Source of the DNA: Bacillus fungorum
GTDB lineage: Bacteria > Bacillota > Bacilli > Bacillales > Bacillaceae_G
Direction: 5' to 3'
Assembly (NCBI RefSeq): GCF_002746455.1
Contig: NZ_NWUW01000009.1
Location: 62,001-126,000, forward strand
Length of the DNA stretch: 64,000 nucleotides
How positions within the stretch are numbered: the first letter of the stretch is position 1; every line of letters begins with the position of its first letter. Made by a program: the position numbers and the translations under genes. Positions 1 through 8,871 of the stretch are shown one piece after another. The notes beneath the pieces are model-generated. The model did not search any database, had not been told where the DNA came from, and worked only from the letters and a program-made list of their open reading frames with translations.

Positions 1-419
1 TGGCAAGAGTAAAACGTGATGTTCTTACCATTATAAGCAATTGTTGCACTTACAATTTTGCGTGTTTTCCAATACGTTGTATCCTTATTTTCTGAAATAA
101 AGAACGTATCTTCTTTTACAACATTATGCTTCGTTATAATCGCTAATCCTTCTTCATACACATCATAACCAATATGAGAGAAATCCCAAGTAATATTGTA
201 ATCTTTTACATGTAACGCTTTTAACTCTTCTAATAGTAAAAGTCCAAAATTATCTTCTTTCTTGTTACCGCATACATTTTTAGCCGCTATCGACTGACTT
301 ACTTCTTGTAATGCGATGACATCGTACTCTTCTTCTTGAATGACTTTAGCAAGATATTTTATCTTTTCTACTTGATTCTCTTCTTGCCAAGAGTGACAGT
401 TTAAAGTTAGCAATTTCAT
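1..419 (-). CDS. Endonuclease/exonuclease/phosphatase family protein (3' end outside window)
   Basis: Reading from the ATG at 419 gives MKLLTLNCHSWQ followed by a YDVIALQEVSQ segment. These are the first two conserved blocks of the Mg-dependent endonuclease/exonuclease/phosphatase fold (Asn in the LTLN strand, Glu in ALQEV as metal ligand). About 139 residues are present and the frame is open to the window edge, so the C-terminal catalytic His blocks lie outside. It begins 4 bases after the stop of the PTS permease on the same strand, which suggests co-transcription. Related proteins act on nucleic acids, sphingomyelin or phosphoinositides; the substrate cannot be told from this part. Confidence 0.85.
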   Translation of the reverse strand, partial: MKLLTLNCHSWQEENQVEKIKYLAKVIQEEEYDVIALQEVSQSIAAKNVCGNKKEDNFGLLLLEELKALHVKDYNITWDFSHIGYDVYEEGLAIITKHNVVKEDTFFISENKDTTYWKTRKIVSATIAYNGKNITFYSC

Positions 420-423
420 ATTA

Positions 424-2061
424 TTACGCACCTAACATATCTTGAATGTCTGACTTTAATACGTCAGCTTTCGGACCATATACCGCTTGTACACCTTTAT
501 CTTTTACAATAAGCCCTAAAGCACCATTTTGTTTCCACTGTGCTTCTGATGCAACAACATCTAAATCTTTTACTGTTACACGTAAACGTGTCATACAAGC
601 ATCTACGTCAGCAATATTTTCTTTTCCACCTAATAAATCAATAACTTTTGTTGCTAATGAACCATCTTGTACATTTCCTGTTCCTTCTGATGACTCATCC
701 TCATTATCAATATAGTTACCTGCACGTCCTGGTGTTGGTAAGTTGAACTTTTTAATTAAGAAATTGAATAATGTAAAGTTCAGACCGAAGAATACTAGTG
801 AAACGATAACGAAATTGATTAAATCTCTAGTTAGTCCCGCATTAACCATCATCGGTGTACGAGTAATTAATTCAATAAATCCGAATGCATGAACACGTAA
901 GTTGATTAAATCTGCTAATGCGAATGCAAGTCCTGTTGTAATTGCATATACAACATATAATACTGGAGCAATAAACATAAACATGAATTCAATTGGTTCT
1001 GTTACACCTGTTAAAAATACTGCTAATGCTGCTGATAAGAACATTGGTTTATATTTTGCACGTTTTTCTTTATCAACATTACGGAACATCGCGAAAGCAA
1101 TCCCCATTAACGCTGCTGTTGAGCCGATAACTTGTCCAGCTTTGAAACGAGCTGGTACAACATTATTTAATAGATCGTTATATGCTTTCGTATCTCCATT
1201 TGCTAATAAGTTATTTAAATCTGTAATCCATGCAAGCCATAATGGATCTTGTCCTGCTACAACTTGTCCAACTTTTGAACCAGTTAACATCGTATATGTT
1301 CCGCCTAGCTCTGTGTAGTTCATCGGAATCGTTAACATATGGTGTAAACCGAATGGTAATAGTAAACGCTCTAACGTTCCATATACAAACGGTGCAACAA
1401 CTGGCGCACTATCCTTTGAAGCTGCAATCCAGCGACCAAATTCATTTAATGCACTTTGGATAAATGGCCATAAAAGTGATAATACAATCGCAGTAACTGT
1501 AGACCAAAGAATTACAACGAATGGCACAAATCGTTTTCCATTAAAGAATGCTAATGCCTGTGGCAGTTTATTATAGTTATAATATTTGTTATATAGATTA
1601 GCTCCTAAGAAACCTGTGATAATCCCCACGAAAACTCCCATGTTTAATGCTGGTGCACCAAGTACAGAAGTAAAATAATCTTTTACAAGTAAATCTCCTG
1701 CTATTACTGAAGAAACTGTCGCTTTTGAATCCGCTAACATTTGAGCGTTTACGCCAAATATAGCTCCTGTAATTCGGTTTGTTAAGACGAAGGCTAATAG
1801 TGCTGCAAATGCACCACCTGCACGATCCTTCGCCCAAGATCCCCCAATTGCTACTGCGAATAAAATGTGTAGATTTGTAATGATTGCCCAACCGATGTCT
1901 TCCATTACACGAGCAATTGTATGAACTGCGTTAATATCCCCAGCAGACATCCCAATTAATTTACCGATAGAAATCATTAAACCAGCTGCTGGCATTACAG
2001 CTACAACAACTAATAACGCTTTCCCGAACTTTTGCCAAAAATCAAAAGACGTAATTTTCAT
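424..2061 (-). CDS. PTS glucoside/maltose-type permease, IIC-IIB fusion
   Basis: A 545-residue polytopic protein that would take up and phosphorylate a sugar at the membrane, with phosphate coming from HPr/EI through an IIA protein. The IIC domain fills roughly residues 1-430, with many hydrophobic helices and the conserved block TGVTEPIEFMFMF near residue 345. The IIB domain fills about 465-545, with the phospho-accepting Cys at 489 in DACMTRLR. No IIA domain is fused, so an external IIA is needed. The N-terminus SFDFWQKFGKALLVVVAVMP resembles MalT-type maltose permeases of lactic acid bacteria. The gene lies downstream of an oligo-1,6-glucosidase, which supports an alpha-glucoside substrate. 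It has its own leader with cre-like sites. The exact sugar (maltose, isomaltose, trehalose-like) is inferred, not seen. Confidence 0.88.
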   Translation of the reverse strand: MKITSFDFWQKFGKALLVVVAVMPAAGLMISIGKLIGMSAGDINAVHTIARVMEDIGWAIITNLHILFAVAIGGSWAKDRAGGAFAALLAFVLTNRITGAIFGVNAQMLADSKATVSSVIAGDLLVKDYFTSVLGAPALNMGVFVGIITGFLGANLYNKYYNYNKLPQALAFFNGKRFVPFVVILWSTVTAIVLSLLWPFIQSALNEFGRWIAASKDSAPVVAPFVYGTLERLLLPFGLHHMLTIPMNYTELGGTYTMLTGSKVGQVVAGQDPLWLAWITDLNNLLANGDTKAYNDLLNNVVPARFKAGQVIGSTAALMGIAFAMFRNVDKEKRAKYKPMFLSAALAVFLTGVTEPIEFMFMFIAPVLYVVYAITTGLAFALADLINLRVHAFGFIELITRTPMMVNAGLTRDLINFVIVSLVFFGLNFTLFNFLIKKFNLPTPGRAGNYIDNEDESSEGTGNVQDGSLATKVIDLLGGKENIADVDACMTRLRVTVKDLDVVASEAQWKQNGALGLIVKDKGVQAVYGPKADVLKSDIQDMLGA

Positions 2062-2125
2062 CTGTTCTTCCTCCCCTTTATTTATAACAACATAATGATT
2101 TAAATTATAATTTCTATTCCCTTTA

Positions 2126-2205
2126 TGAAAACGATTCCTTATGTTACTTTATTTTTATCTTTACGCAACCGTTTTCATAAATCTATTTTAATAAAAGCGT
2201 TTTCA
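2126..2205 (-). promoter_or_regulatory. Cluster of three cre/LacI-family operator-like sites upstream of the PTS permease
   Basis: The gap between the permease start and the glucosidase terminator holds three matches to the CcpA box TGWAANCGNTNWCA: TGAAAACGATTCCT at 2126-2139 (partial), CGCAACCGTTTTCA at 2164-2177, and TAAAAGCGTTTTCA at 2192-2205 (one mismatch). CcpA and sugar-specific LacI-family repressors share this motif, so some may be MalR-like operators. Carbon catabolite repression of the permease is inferred. Confidence 0.65.
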
Positions 2206-2234
2206 CTTTGCAATAGAAATTTATTTTTTTTCAT

Positions 2235-2265
2235 AAAAAAAGATGCTCAAGGAGCATCCTTTTTT
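2235..2265 (-). terminator. Rho-independent terminator after the glucosidase gene
   Basis: GATGCT/AGCATC stem with a short loop, flanked by A-runs and T-runs on both sides, so it could work in either direction. It sits immediately after the glucosidase stop codon and separates that gene from the PTS permease. Confidence 0.8.
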
Positions 2266-2266
2266 A

Positions 2267-3931
2267 TTATGAAATGCGATAAACCCTTGTTTCATACGGC
2301 TTTAACGTAATTGTAGTTACTTGTTCATGTTCCGCAACTTCATAGTTATTTAAAAGCAAACGTTTGCGTTCTAGTGCGAATGAACCCTCTTTATATACAG
2401 CTTCCTCTTTTGAGATATTACTAATTACAACGATTTTTTCATCGTTTAATGTACGAGTATATGCATAAATTTGCGGATCATCTTCTAAAAGTAAATCGTA
2501 CGTACCATAATTCAGTACATCGTGCTCTTTTTTCAAGGCAATCATTTTCTTATAGAAATTGAAAATAGACTTTCCGTCATTTTTTTGCTTTTCAACATTA
2601 ATTTCTTTGTAATTTGGATTCATACCAAACCAAGTTGCACCTGTTGTGAAGCCAGCATTCATCTCATCATTCCACTGCATAGGTGTACGTGAATTATCAC
2701 GGCAAGAAGCCCATATAATTTCCATCATATCTTGATGTGATACGCCCTCTGCAATCTTCTCTCGATATAAATTTTTAATTGCTACATCATCGTAATCTTC
2801 AATATTTGGAAATTGAACATTTGTCATCCCAATTTCTTGTCCTTGATAAATAAACGGTGTACCGTGCATAAAGAAATACATTGCTCCAAGAGCTGTCGCA
2901 CTTTCACGCCAATATTGTTTATCGTCTCCCCAAGTTGAAACGATACGCGGCTTATCGTGATTCTCAATATATAAAGCATTCCATCCTTTATTTTCTAACC
3001 CTTTTTGCCATTTCGTTAATACCTTTTTCAATCCTACAACATCAAGATCTTTCTTCTTTTCTGCATCCCATAAGCTTAAATGTTCGAATTGGAATACCAT
3101 ATTGAACTTACCTTGCTCTTCTCCAACCCAAAGCTCAGCATCTTCAATCTTAACGCCATTCGCTTCACCAACCGTCATAATATCGTACTTAGAAAATGTA
3201 TTTTCTTTTAACTCTTCTAATAAAGGTTGAATACCGTCCACATTCATATGTTTATCAAAAGATGGTACATACTTTAATTCTTTTGGATTTGGCATATCGT
3301 TTAAGCCATCTTCTTTTTTAATATGGCTAATTGCATCCACACGGAAACCATCAATCCCTTTATCAAGCCACCAATTAACTGTATCGTATAACACTTCACG
3401 AACTTCTTTATTCTCCCAGTTTAAATCTGGTTGTTTACGTGAGAATAAATGTAAATAATATTGTTCTGTTACTTCATCATATTCCCATGCCGAACCATTA
3501 AAAATACTTTCCCAGTTGTTTGGTTCCGCACCATCTTTACCATCATGCCAAATGTACCAATCACGCTTCGGATTGTCTTTAGATGAACGAGATTCAATAA
3601 ACCATGGATGTTCATCACTCGTATGATTAATAACTAAATCAATAATCAGCTTCATGTCACGCTTATGAACTTCATCTAGTAAAGCATCAAAGTCTTCCAT
3701 CGTACCAAACTCATCCATGATATCTTGATAATCACTAATATCATAGCCATTATCATCATTAGGTGACTTATACATTGGACAAATCCAAATTACATCTATA
3801 CCTAAATCTTTTAAATAATCCAGCTTTGCAATAATACCTTGTAAATCTCCAATACCATCACCATTTGAATCCATAAAGCTACGTGGATAAATTTGATAAG
3901 CAACTGCTTCTTTCCACCATGTCTTATTCAT
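2267..3931 (-). CDS. malL: Oligo-1,6-glucosidase (GH13 alpha-glucosidase)
   Basis: Cytoplasmic enzyme that releases glucose from the non-reducing end of isomaltose-type or phosphorylated alpha-glucosides. The protein begins MNKTWWKEAVAYQIYPRSF, typical of GH13 subfamily glucosidases, and carries the four GH13 blocks: DLVINHTSDEH, GFRVDAISH (nucleophile Asp), VGEANG (acid/base Glu) and ENHDKPR (third Asp). At 554 residues it is close to the B. cereus oligo-1,6-glucosidase length. I moved the start in from an upstream ATG: AAAGGAGAG lies about 8 bases before ATG-AAT-AAG at 3931, while the upstream candidates overlap or precede this ribosome site. It pairs functionally with the adjacent PTS permease. 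The gene symbol is used in the broad sense; trehalose-6-phosphate or sucrose specificity is not excluded. Confidence 0.9.
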   Translation of the reverse strand: MNKTWWKEAVAYQIYPRSFMDSNGDGIGDLQGIIAKLDYLKDLGIDVIWICPMYKSPNDDNGYDISDYQDIMDEFGTMEDFDALLDEVHKRDMKLIIDLVINHTSDEHPWFIESRSSKDNPKRDWYIWHDGKDGAEPNNWESIFNGSAWEYDEVTEQYYLHLFSRKQPDLNWENKEVREVLYDTVNWWLDKGIDGFRVDAISHIKKEDGLNDMPNPKELKYVPSFDKHMNVDGIQPLLEELKENTFSKYDIMTVGEANGVKIEDAELWVGEEQGKFNMVFQFEHLSLWDAEKKKDLDVVGLKKVLTKWQKGLENKGWNALYIENHDKPRIVSTWGDDKQYWRESATALGAMYFFMHGTPFIYQGQEIGMTNVQFPNIEDYDDVAIKNLYREKIAEGVSHQDMMEIIWASCRDNSRTPMQWNDEMNAGFTTGATWFGMNPNYKEINVEKQKNDGKSIFNFYKKMIALKKEHDVLNYGTYDLLLEDDPQIYAYTRTLNDEKIVVISNISKEEAVYKEGSFALERKRLLLNNYEVAEHEQVTTITLKPYETRVYRIS

Positions 3932-3967
3932 AGTCATTCTCTCCTTTTGCATCCCATCATAAATTTA

Positions 3968-4025
3968 TGCAAACGTTTTCGTAACACTATCATAACAAAA
4001 TCTACATAGTTTGCAACTGTTTTCA
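3968..4025 (-). promoter_or_regulatory. Two cre/LacI-family operator-like sites upstream of malL
   Basis: TGCAAACGTTTTCG at 3968-3981 and TGCAACTGTTTTCA at 4012-4025 each match the CcpA consensus TGWAANCGNTNWCA apart from one or two positions. They lie 37-94 bases upstream of the chosen malL start, where a repressor would block initiation. A shared operator type upstream of malL and the PTS gene argues for common control. Confidence 0.6.
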
Positions 4026-4177
4026 TTGAACTCTATGTAGATTCCTTATTCTTATGCTTTATTTATTTCTCACAAAAGCAAATCTCATTCCTCATCTACT
4101 TTTGTCCACGCACGTTACATATGCTTTTCATAGTATTAATAAAAAGCACTGCTTATTTTAGAAAGGAGTGATAAATT

Positions 4178-4352
4178 GAAGTAAAAGGTAAGTTTATTGG
4201 CCCTCCGTCTGAACTCCATTCCTTATTATCTCCCCTATTGGCAAACTAGTTATTATGACCTTAGCTTTCAAATATTACGTAAATGGAAAACCATATATGA
4301 TCCTTGCAATGTTTTTCGTTTTCAACAAAGTATCCCACCCTTTCATACGTAA
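4178..4352 (+). pseudogene. Remnant of a berberine-bridge-type FAD-linked oxidase
   Basis: No intact gene is annotated here, but two frames carry recognisable oxidase pieces. Frame 1 (4178-4246) reads EVKGKFIGPPSELHSLLSPL, like the substrate-domain segment of FAD-linked oxidases of the BBE family. Frame 3 (4185-4352) reads WQTSYYDLSFQILRKW and then IYDPCNVFRFQQSIPP before a stop at 4350-4352, which is the hallmark C-terminal BBE motif (YDPxNVFxxxQSIP). The two frames overlap in the DNA, so the gene has suffered a large internal deletion with a frame change near 4235-4247. A ribosome-site-like AGAAAGGAGTG lies at 4160-4170 but leads nowhere useful. Confidence 0.7.
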
Positions 4353-4372
4353 AAAATGGGGATAAAATAAAA

Positions 4373-4414
4373 AATCATCCAATATGCCGTTACCTTGCAG
4401 CATGTTGGATGATT
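4373..4414 (-). terminator. Hairpin with T-run on the minus strand
   Basis: AATCATCCAATATGC pairs with GCATGTTGGATGATT (one mismatch) around a 12-base loop. On the minus strand the stem is followed by TTTTTATTTTA. It probably ends minus-strand transcripts from the 227-residue membrane protein gene, or originally ended the decayed oxidase gene on the plus strand. Confidence 0.6.
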
Positions 4415-4456
4415 CAAGTTGACTTTCTATATTGTTTCAAATTATTGCTCCTACTC

Positions 4457-4613
4457 ATAAAGTGAAACTTTAATCATTGGGGGTTTTGTTCATCCCCCAA
4501 TGATTATTAGTTGAACCAATCGGGCTTTAACGGGCAGTTGATCCCCACCTAACTTCTTCGCTTTCGCTGAATTTTGAGGTGGGGGTCTTACTGCCCGTTA
4601 ATGCGGGATAAAC
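4457..4613 (+). repeat. bcr1-like dispersed repeat, complete copy (about 157 bp)
   Basis: The element runs from ATAAAGTGAAACTTTAATCA to GCGGGATAAA and contains nested complementary arms: CATTGGGGG/CCCCCAATG, and AACGGGCAGT with ACTGCCCGTT flanking the inner pair CCCCACCT/AGGTGGGG. A second copy with the same ends but lacking the middle lies at 19495-19593, and a right-end fragment at 17076-17120. Length, ATAAA-type ends and folding match what is known of bcr1, a B. cereus-group-specific non-autonomous mobile repeat. The identification with bcr1 is from memory. Confidence 0.8.
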
Positions 4614-4626
4614 TTTCAATTACGGA

Positions 4627-5310
4627 TTAATTGTATTTCACATCATTTTCATGCAATGAATGTAATTTAATATTTGGTACTTTCTCTTTTTCAATACCGC
4701 TATTATAAGCAACAGGAATTTGAAATTCGAATTGCTTTGTCTCATGTTTTTGTAAATAGACCGGTTTCGGTACTGGATAACTTTTTGAATTCTCGTTTGC
4801 ATTATCATATAAAACAACTTTTAATGCTTGTGAATGATTACGATAATTTTTTAAAGTAACAATACACTTTCGTTCGATATCCTCTCCATTTTTCTCCATT
4901 CTACACTGACTATCTTCTTTTTTATATTCTATTGCTTCTACCCCTGTTTTTCCTGCGTAGTACCATGTTTTATTTAATGTCTGGAGGATGTTATTTAAAA
5001 TAAACGGCATAATTAAAATCAAAATACTAATACCTACTACTTTTATCTTATTCATTTTTCTAAATGTACTAGACTCCTTTTTTCCTAGCCATTTTAAAAA
5101 TAATATAAATGCAATTACATGTAGTACGAAAGAAACAATCAATATATTTGAAACTTTGTAATTCATATAAATATCCGTATGTATCGGAACCTTATAGAGA
5201 TTAAATAGCTTTTCCCCTATTAATTCATTATCATTTGGAATTTTTAATAATAATAAAACCCCTATACTGTAAAAAATAGCTACTAATCGATCATACTCAA
5301 TGCGAATCAT
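4627..5310 (-). CDS. Uncharacterised membrane protein, 227 residues
   Basis: I do not recognise the family. The N-terminal part has three likely membrane segments (about residues 8-23, 53-73 and 90-110, the last being VGISILILIMPFILNNIL). The rest, about 117-227, is a hydrophilic region expected outside the membrane, with a Cys pair at CRMEKNGEDIERKC and beta-rich segments such as YRNHSQALKVVLYDN and HETKQFEFQIPVAYN. That tail looks like an immunoglobulin-like or FxLYD-like fold, which is inference. GGGGAGAAGGA precedes the ATG at 5310. It is a single-gene unit between the arc operon and the bcr1-like repeat. Confidence 0.7.
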   Translation of the reverse strand: MIRIEYDRLVAIFYSIGVLLLLKIPNDNELIGEKLFNLYKVPIHTDIYMNYKVSNILIVSFVLHVIAFILFLKWLGKKESSTFRKMNKIKVVGISILILIMPFILNNILQTLNKTWYYAGKTGVEAIEYKKEDSQCRMEKNGEDIERKCIVTLKNYRNHSQALKVVLYDNANENSKSYPVPKPVYLQKHETKQFEFQIPVAYNSGIEKEKVPNIKLHSLHENDVKYN

Positions 5311-5393
5311 TCCTTCTCCCCTTCACTTTGTTTTTTATTATCGATTTTAGCTATTATTACTATACTATACAATCTTTTTATAGAGGATAACGT

Positions 5394-5424
5394 AAAAAAG
5401 TTCCTTATAAATATATAAAGAACC
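5394..5424 (-). terminator. Terminator after arcR
   Basis: On the minus strand GGTTCTTTATA pairs with TATAAGGAAC and is followed by TTTTTTAC. It lies about 43 bases past the arcR stop codon. Confidence 0.7.
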
Positions 5425-5466
5425 TTATTAATATACAATATGAATTAAAAAATCAATCTGCAATTT

Positions 5467-6156
5467 TCACATAGAAATTTCCTCAAAATATGTTGGATTA
5501 TGTATTGTAATTTTTTTATCTAGAATTGTAACAATACTATCATTTTTTAATTGTTTTAATACGCTACTAACCGTCTCTCGAGACGTACCAGATATTTTCG
5601 ATATTTCAATTGTTGTAAGTGGGCAGGAAATTACAATCGTTTCGCCACTCTGTTCTCCTAAATCCTGCATTAAATAATTTAATGTTTGAATGACCCGATC
5701 TTGTGCATTAGGAATTGTAATATTTTGTACTCGATTTTCGTTTAGCTTTAATATCGATGATAATTGCTGAACAACATACATTAATTGTGTCCTACTAGAT
5801 TTCACCATATCTTCGAAAATTACTGTCGGAATATAATAGACCTCTACGTCTGTCATCGCTTCTGCCGTATAGTTATATCCTCTGTCTGTAAACATACCAC
5901 CATAAGGAAAAATAGAATATCTCTTTACATAGTCATCATATAATAAATTCCCGCTTTGATTTACCCGCTCTAACTTTACAAATCCATCTAACATGAAGTA
6001 AATTCTTTCTCTTGAATCCCCTTCTAAAAATAAAAATTGACCCTTTTTATAAGTTCGCCAATAGACAAACTCCGTCAAACCTTTCAATTTCTTTTCTGTT
6101 AAATGAGCAAATAATTCGAACTGCTTTAAGTCCTTAACTACGTTCCGTCTATTCAT
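5467..6156 (-). CDS. arcR: Crp/Fnr-family regulator of the arginine deiminase operon
   Basis: A 229-residue transcription factor with an N-terminal cyclic-nucleotide-binding-like beta roll (about 15-125) and a C-terminal winged helix with the recognition region TTIEISKISGTSRETVSSVL (about 175-195). No Cys cluster of the Fnr iron-sulfur type is visible, as in ArcR proteins. The ATG at 6156 was chosen because AGAGAGGG precedes it; the frame extends 14 codons further upstream without a ribosome site. It follows arcC in the same direction but a strong terminator (6298-6331) separates them, so it probably also has its own promoter. Candidate target sites TGTGA-N6-CCACA lie upstream of arcA at 11204-11219. 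Activation under oxygen limitation is known for ArcR of related bacilli and is inferred here. Confidence 0.85.
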   Translation of the reverse strand: MNRRNVVKDLKQFELFAHLTEKKLKGLTEFVYWRTYKKGQFLFLEGDSRERIYFMLDGFVKLERVNQSGNLLYDDYVKRYSIFPYGGMFTDRGYNYTAEAMTDVEVYYIPTVIFEDMVKSSRTQLMYVVQQLSSILKLNENRVQNITIPNAQDRVIQTLNYLMQDLGEQSGETIVISCPLTTIEISKISGTSRETVSSVLKQLKNDSIVTILDKKITIHNPTYFEEISM

Positions 6157-6297
6157 AAAATTCCCTCTCTCTTGCTGTATGTTGGAGCGAAGAATCAAGA
6201 AAGCGTATTCAATTTGAATTTTATCATAATTAACTTATATATTCAGATTTCATCATGAAAACTTTATGAACAATGAGTACAAAAAATATGAATAAAT

Positions 6298-6331
6298 AAA
6301 AAGAATGAAGTTACTAACTTCATTCTTTTTT
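6298..6331 (-). terminator. Terminator after arcC
   Basis: AAGAATGAAGTT/AACTTCATTCTT stem around a 4-base loop with T/A runs on both flanks, 26 bases past the arcC stop. It would limit read-through from arcABDC into arcR. Confidence 0.85.
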
Positions 6332-6356
6332 ACTACTAAGTAGCGTACATAATAAT

Positions 6357-7319
6357 TTAAACATACATGCATACATTTTGTTTTGAAATAATAGTACCGG
6401 CTTTTTCTTCTAGTGCTTCATATACTTTTTCTAAAGACGTAATAATTGTTTTTCTTTTTGGAGTTGTATTAACAAAATTAATAGCAGCTTCAATTTTTGG
6501 AAGCATGCTTCCCGTAGCAAATTGCTGTTCCTCAATGTATTCTTCTAATTGATTCACTGTGACATGCTCTAATTTTTTTTGATTCGGTTGATTATAATTT
6601 ACATACACATGATCAACTGCAGTTAAAATAACGAGTGTATCGGCATCTACTAATTCTGCTAATTTCTGCGCAGCGAAATCTTTATCGATAACCGCTTCAG
6701 TTCCTTTTAGCCCTTCTTCAGAATCAATTACTGGAATTCCACCACCGCCAACAGCTATCACTATATTTCCATCTTCGACCAAAGAATTAATCACTTTATG
6801 TTCATGAATACTTATAGGCTTCGGTGATGGAACAACACGTCTCCACCCTCTACCCGCATCTTCTTTAAACACTGCTTTTGTTTCGTCCATTAATCTTCTG
6901 GCCTCTTCTTCTGTATAAAAAGGACCAATTGGTTTAGTTGGATTTTTAAATGCCTCATCTTTATTATCCACAACAACGCGTGTTATAACCGTTGCCACGT
7001 CTTTTTTTATATTCCGTTTTTTCAATGCTTTTTCAATCGCGTTTTCCATCCAATATCCAATCATCCCTTGGCTCATTGCTCCACAAGTATCTAATGGCAT
7101 TGCAGGTATCTTTTCCGTTTCTGCAGCTTTTTGCTGTAATAAAATATTCCCCACTTGTGGGCCATTTCCATGTGCAATTACTATATCTATATCATTTTCT
7201 ATTATTTTCACAAGTTGTTCCGCTGTTTTTTCCAATGCTTGTTGCTGCGCTCCCGCAGTAGCTTTTCCAGACTGTATCGCATTTCCTCCTAGTGCAACTA
7301 CAATTTTTCTTCGTGCCAT
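6357..7319 (-). CDS. arcC: Carbamate kinase
   Basis: Last step of the arginine deiminase pathway: carbamoyl phosphate plus ADP gives ATP, CO2 and ammonia in the cytosol. The 320-residue protein shows the amino-acid-kinase fold with VVALGGNAI at residues 7-15, HGNGPQVGN near 50, and the Gly-rich AVGGGGIPV near 195. The C-terminal extension SKQNVCMYV is a little longer than the usual ending at AGTII. GGAGGG lies 7 bases before the ATG. Fourth gene of the arcA-arcB-arcD-arcC series, 37 bases after arcD. Confidence 0.95.
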   Translation of the reverse strand: MARRKIVVALGGNAIQSGKATAGAQQQALEKTAEQLVKIIENDIDIVIAHGNGPQVGNILLQQKAAETEKIPAMPLDTCGAMSQGMIGYWMENAIEKALKKRNIKKDVATVITRVVVDNKDEAFKNPTKPIGPFYTEEEARRLMDETKAVFKEDAGRGWRRVVPSPKPISIHEHKVINSLVEDGNIVIAVGGGGIPVIDSEEGLKGTEAVIDKDFAAQKLAELVDADTLVILTAVDHVYVNYNQPNQKKLEHVTVNQLEEYIEEQQFATGSMLPKIEAAINFVNTTPKRKTIITSLEKVYEALEEKAGTIISKQNVCMYV

Positions 7320-7356
7320 ATTTCAGCCCTCCAGTTGATTTCGCTTTCACAGCGCT

Positions 7357-8772
7357 TTATAAAGTAATACTGCCTGTAATTAATCCATAAATCGCAAAGA
7401 ATGCTAAAGCACCAATCGCTACCGATGATGCTAATTCCACTCGAGTAAATATTTGCTTCGAACTCTTTTGCTTTTGAACATTGTAAAAAATAAAAATACC
7501 TGGCGCGTATAAAGTCATTGTTAATAATAAATACTCTAAACCAGCTGCATAAACTAACCACACGCCATAAATACTTGCTATCAAGCCAATTATTATATTT
7601 TTATTTCGATCTGCTTCTTCAGACTTTAAGCTATGCTTCAGTTGATAAAATGCCGAAAAAGCATATGGGATTAAAATAGCTGAAGATGCTAAAGAGAATG
7701 CAAATTTATACGCCTGATCAGAAACGACGAATGTTAACAAGAACATTTGAATTAAACCATTTGTTATCCATAATGAATTTACTGGAGCCTTATTTTTATT
7801 TTCTTTTGCGAACCATTTTGGAAATACTCCATCTTTAGCCGCTAAATATGGAATTTCAGAAGCGAGCAAAGTCCAACCTAACCAAGCACCTAATACAGAG
7901 ATGACTAAACCTAAATTAATAAAGATAGCACCCCATTTTCCAACAACACTTTCAAATAAATAAGCCATAGCCGGATTTTTCAAACCAGCAATATCTGCTT
8001 GCTGCATAAGTCCAAGAGACAATAATGTGATTAAAATATAAATGATGAGTGTACCAATTAAGCCAATAACCGTTGCTTTCCCTACATCACTTCTATTTTT
8101 TGCTCGACTAGATAAAACAACAGCCCCTTCTACCCCAATGAATACCCATAAAGTTACAAGCATTGTACTTTTAACTTGGCTGCCGACTGCCCCCCATGAA
8201 AAAGAACCAGTTTGCCCCCAAAATCCATCTAGGAACGTATCAATATGAAACGCGAAGATTCCTATGACAATAAATACAAATACAGGTACTAATTTTGCAA
8301 TTGTAGTTACTAAATTCACAAGTGCTGCTGATTGAACTCCACGTAAAATTAACATGTGAACACACCATAATAATACGCTTGCACCAATAATGGATGCTAC
8401 ATTTTGCCCGCCTTCAAAGATTGGGAAGAAATATCCTAATGAAGAAAACAATAATGTACCGTAAGCTACATTACCAAGCCAAGCAGATAGCCAGTATCCC
8501 CACGCACTATTAAACCCCATAAAATTACCAAACCCTGCTTTTGCATAGCTAAAAATACCACCATCTAAATCTGGCCGTTTTACAGTTAGATTTTGAAAAG
8601 ATAATCCGAGTGCAATCATCCCAATTCCTGTTATAACCCAACCAATAATAATGGCTCCAGCACCAGCACCTTTTGCCATATCACTTGCTAAATTAAATGC
8701 TCCACCGCCAATCATAGACCCAACTACAAGAGCCGTTAATGTAAACAAACCTAATTTCTTATCTTCACCCAT
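7357..8772 (-). CDS. arcD: Arginine/ornithine antiporter (APC superfamily)
   Basis: Polytopic membrane protein of about 471 residues that exchanges external arginine for internal ornithine, so the pathway runs without net energy cost for uptake. It has the APC start [19 protein letters not shown] with the substrate-binding SMIGGG turn and about 12-13 hydrophobic helices. I chose the ATG at 8772 (GAGAGGTG 6 bases upstream) over a GTG three codons earlier. It sits between arcB and arcC, the usual Bacillus order, and therefore is assigned as ArcD rather than another basic amino-acid exchanger. Confidence 0.92.
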   Translation of the reverse strand: MGEDKKLGLFTLTALVVGSMIGGGAFNLASDMAKGAGAGAIIIGWVITGIGMIALGLSFQNLTVKRPDLDGGIFSYAKAGFGNFMGFNSAWGYWLSAWLGNVAYGTLLFSSLGYFFPIFEGGQNVASIIGASVLLWCVHMLILRGVQSAALVNLVTTIAKLVPVFVFIVIGIFAFHIDTFLDGFWGQTGSFSWGAVGSQVKSTMLVTLWVFIGVEGAVVLSSRAKNRSDVGKATVIGLIGTLIIYILITLLSLGLMQQADIAGLKNPAMAYLFESVVGKWGAIFINLGLVISVLGAWLGWTLLASEIPYLAAKDGVFPKWFAKENKNKAPVNSLWITNGLIQMFLLTFVVSDQAYKFAFSLASSAILIPYAFSAFYQLKHSLKSEEADRNKNIIIGLIASIYGVWLVYAAGLEYLLLTMTLYAPGIFIFYNVQKQKSSKQIFTRVELASSVAIGALAFFAIYGLITGSITL

Positions 8773-8871
8773 TCCACTCACCTCTCTTTAATTGCAATAA
8801 CAATACAAAAGCAATAGTGAATGATAGTGTCCAAAGGAGGAGAAAGAGGAAAGGAAGACTCCCTTTCTTCT

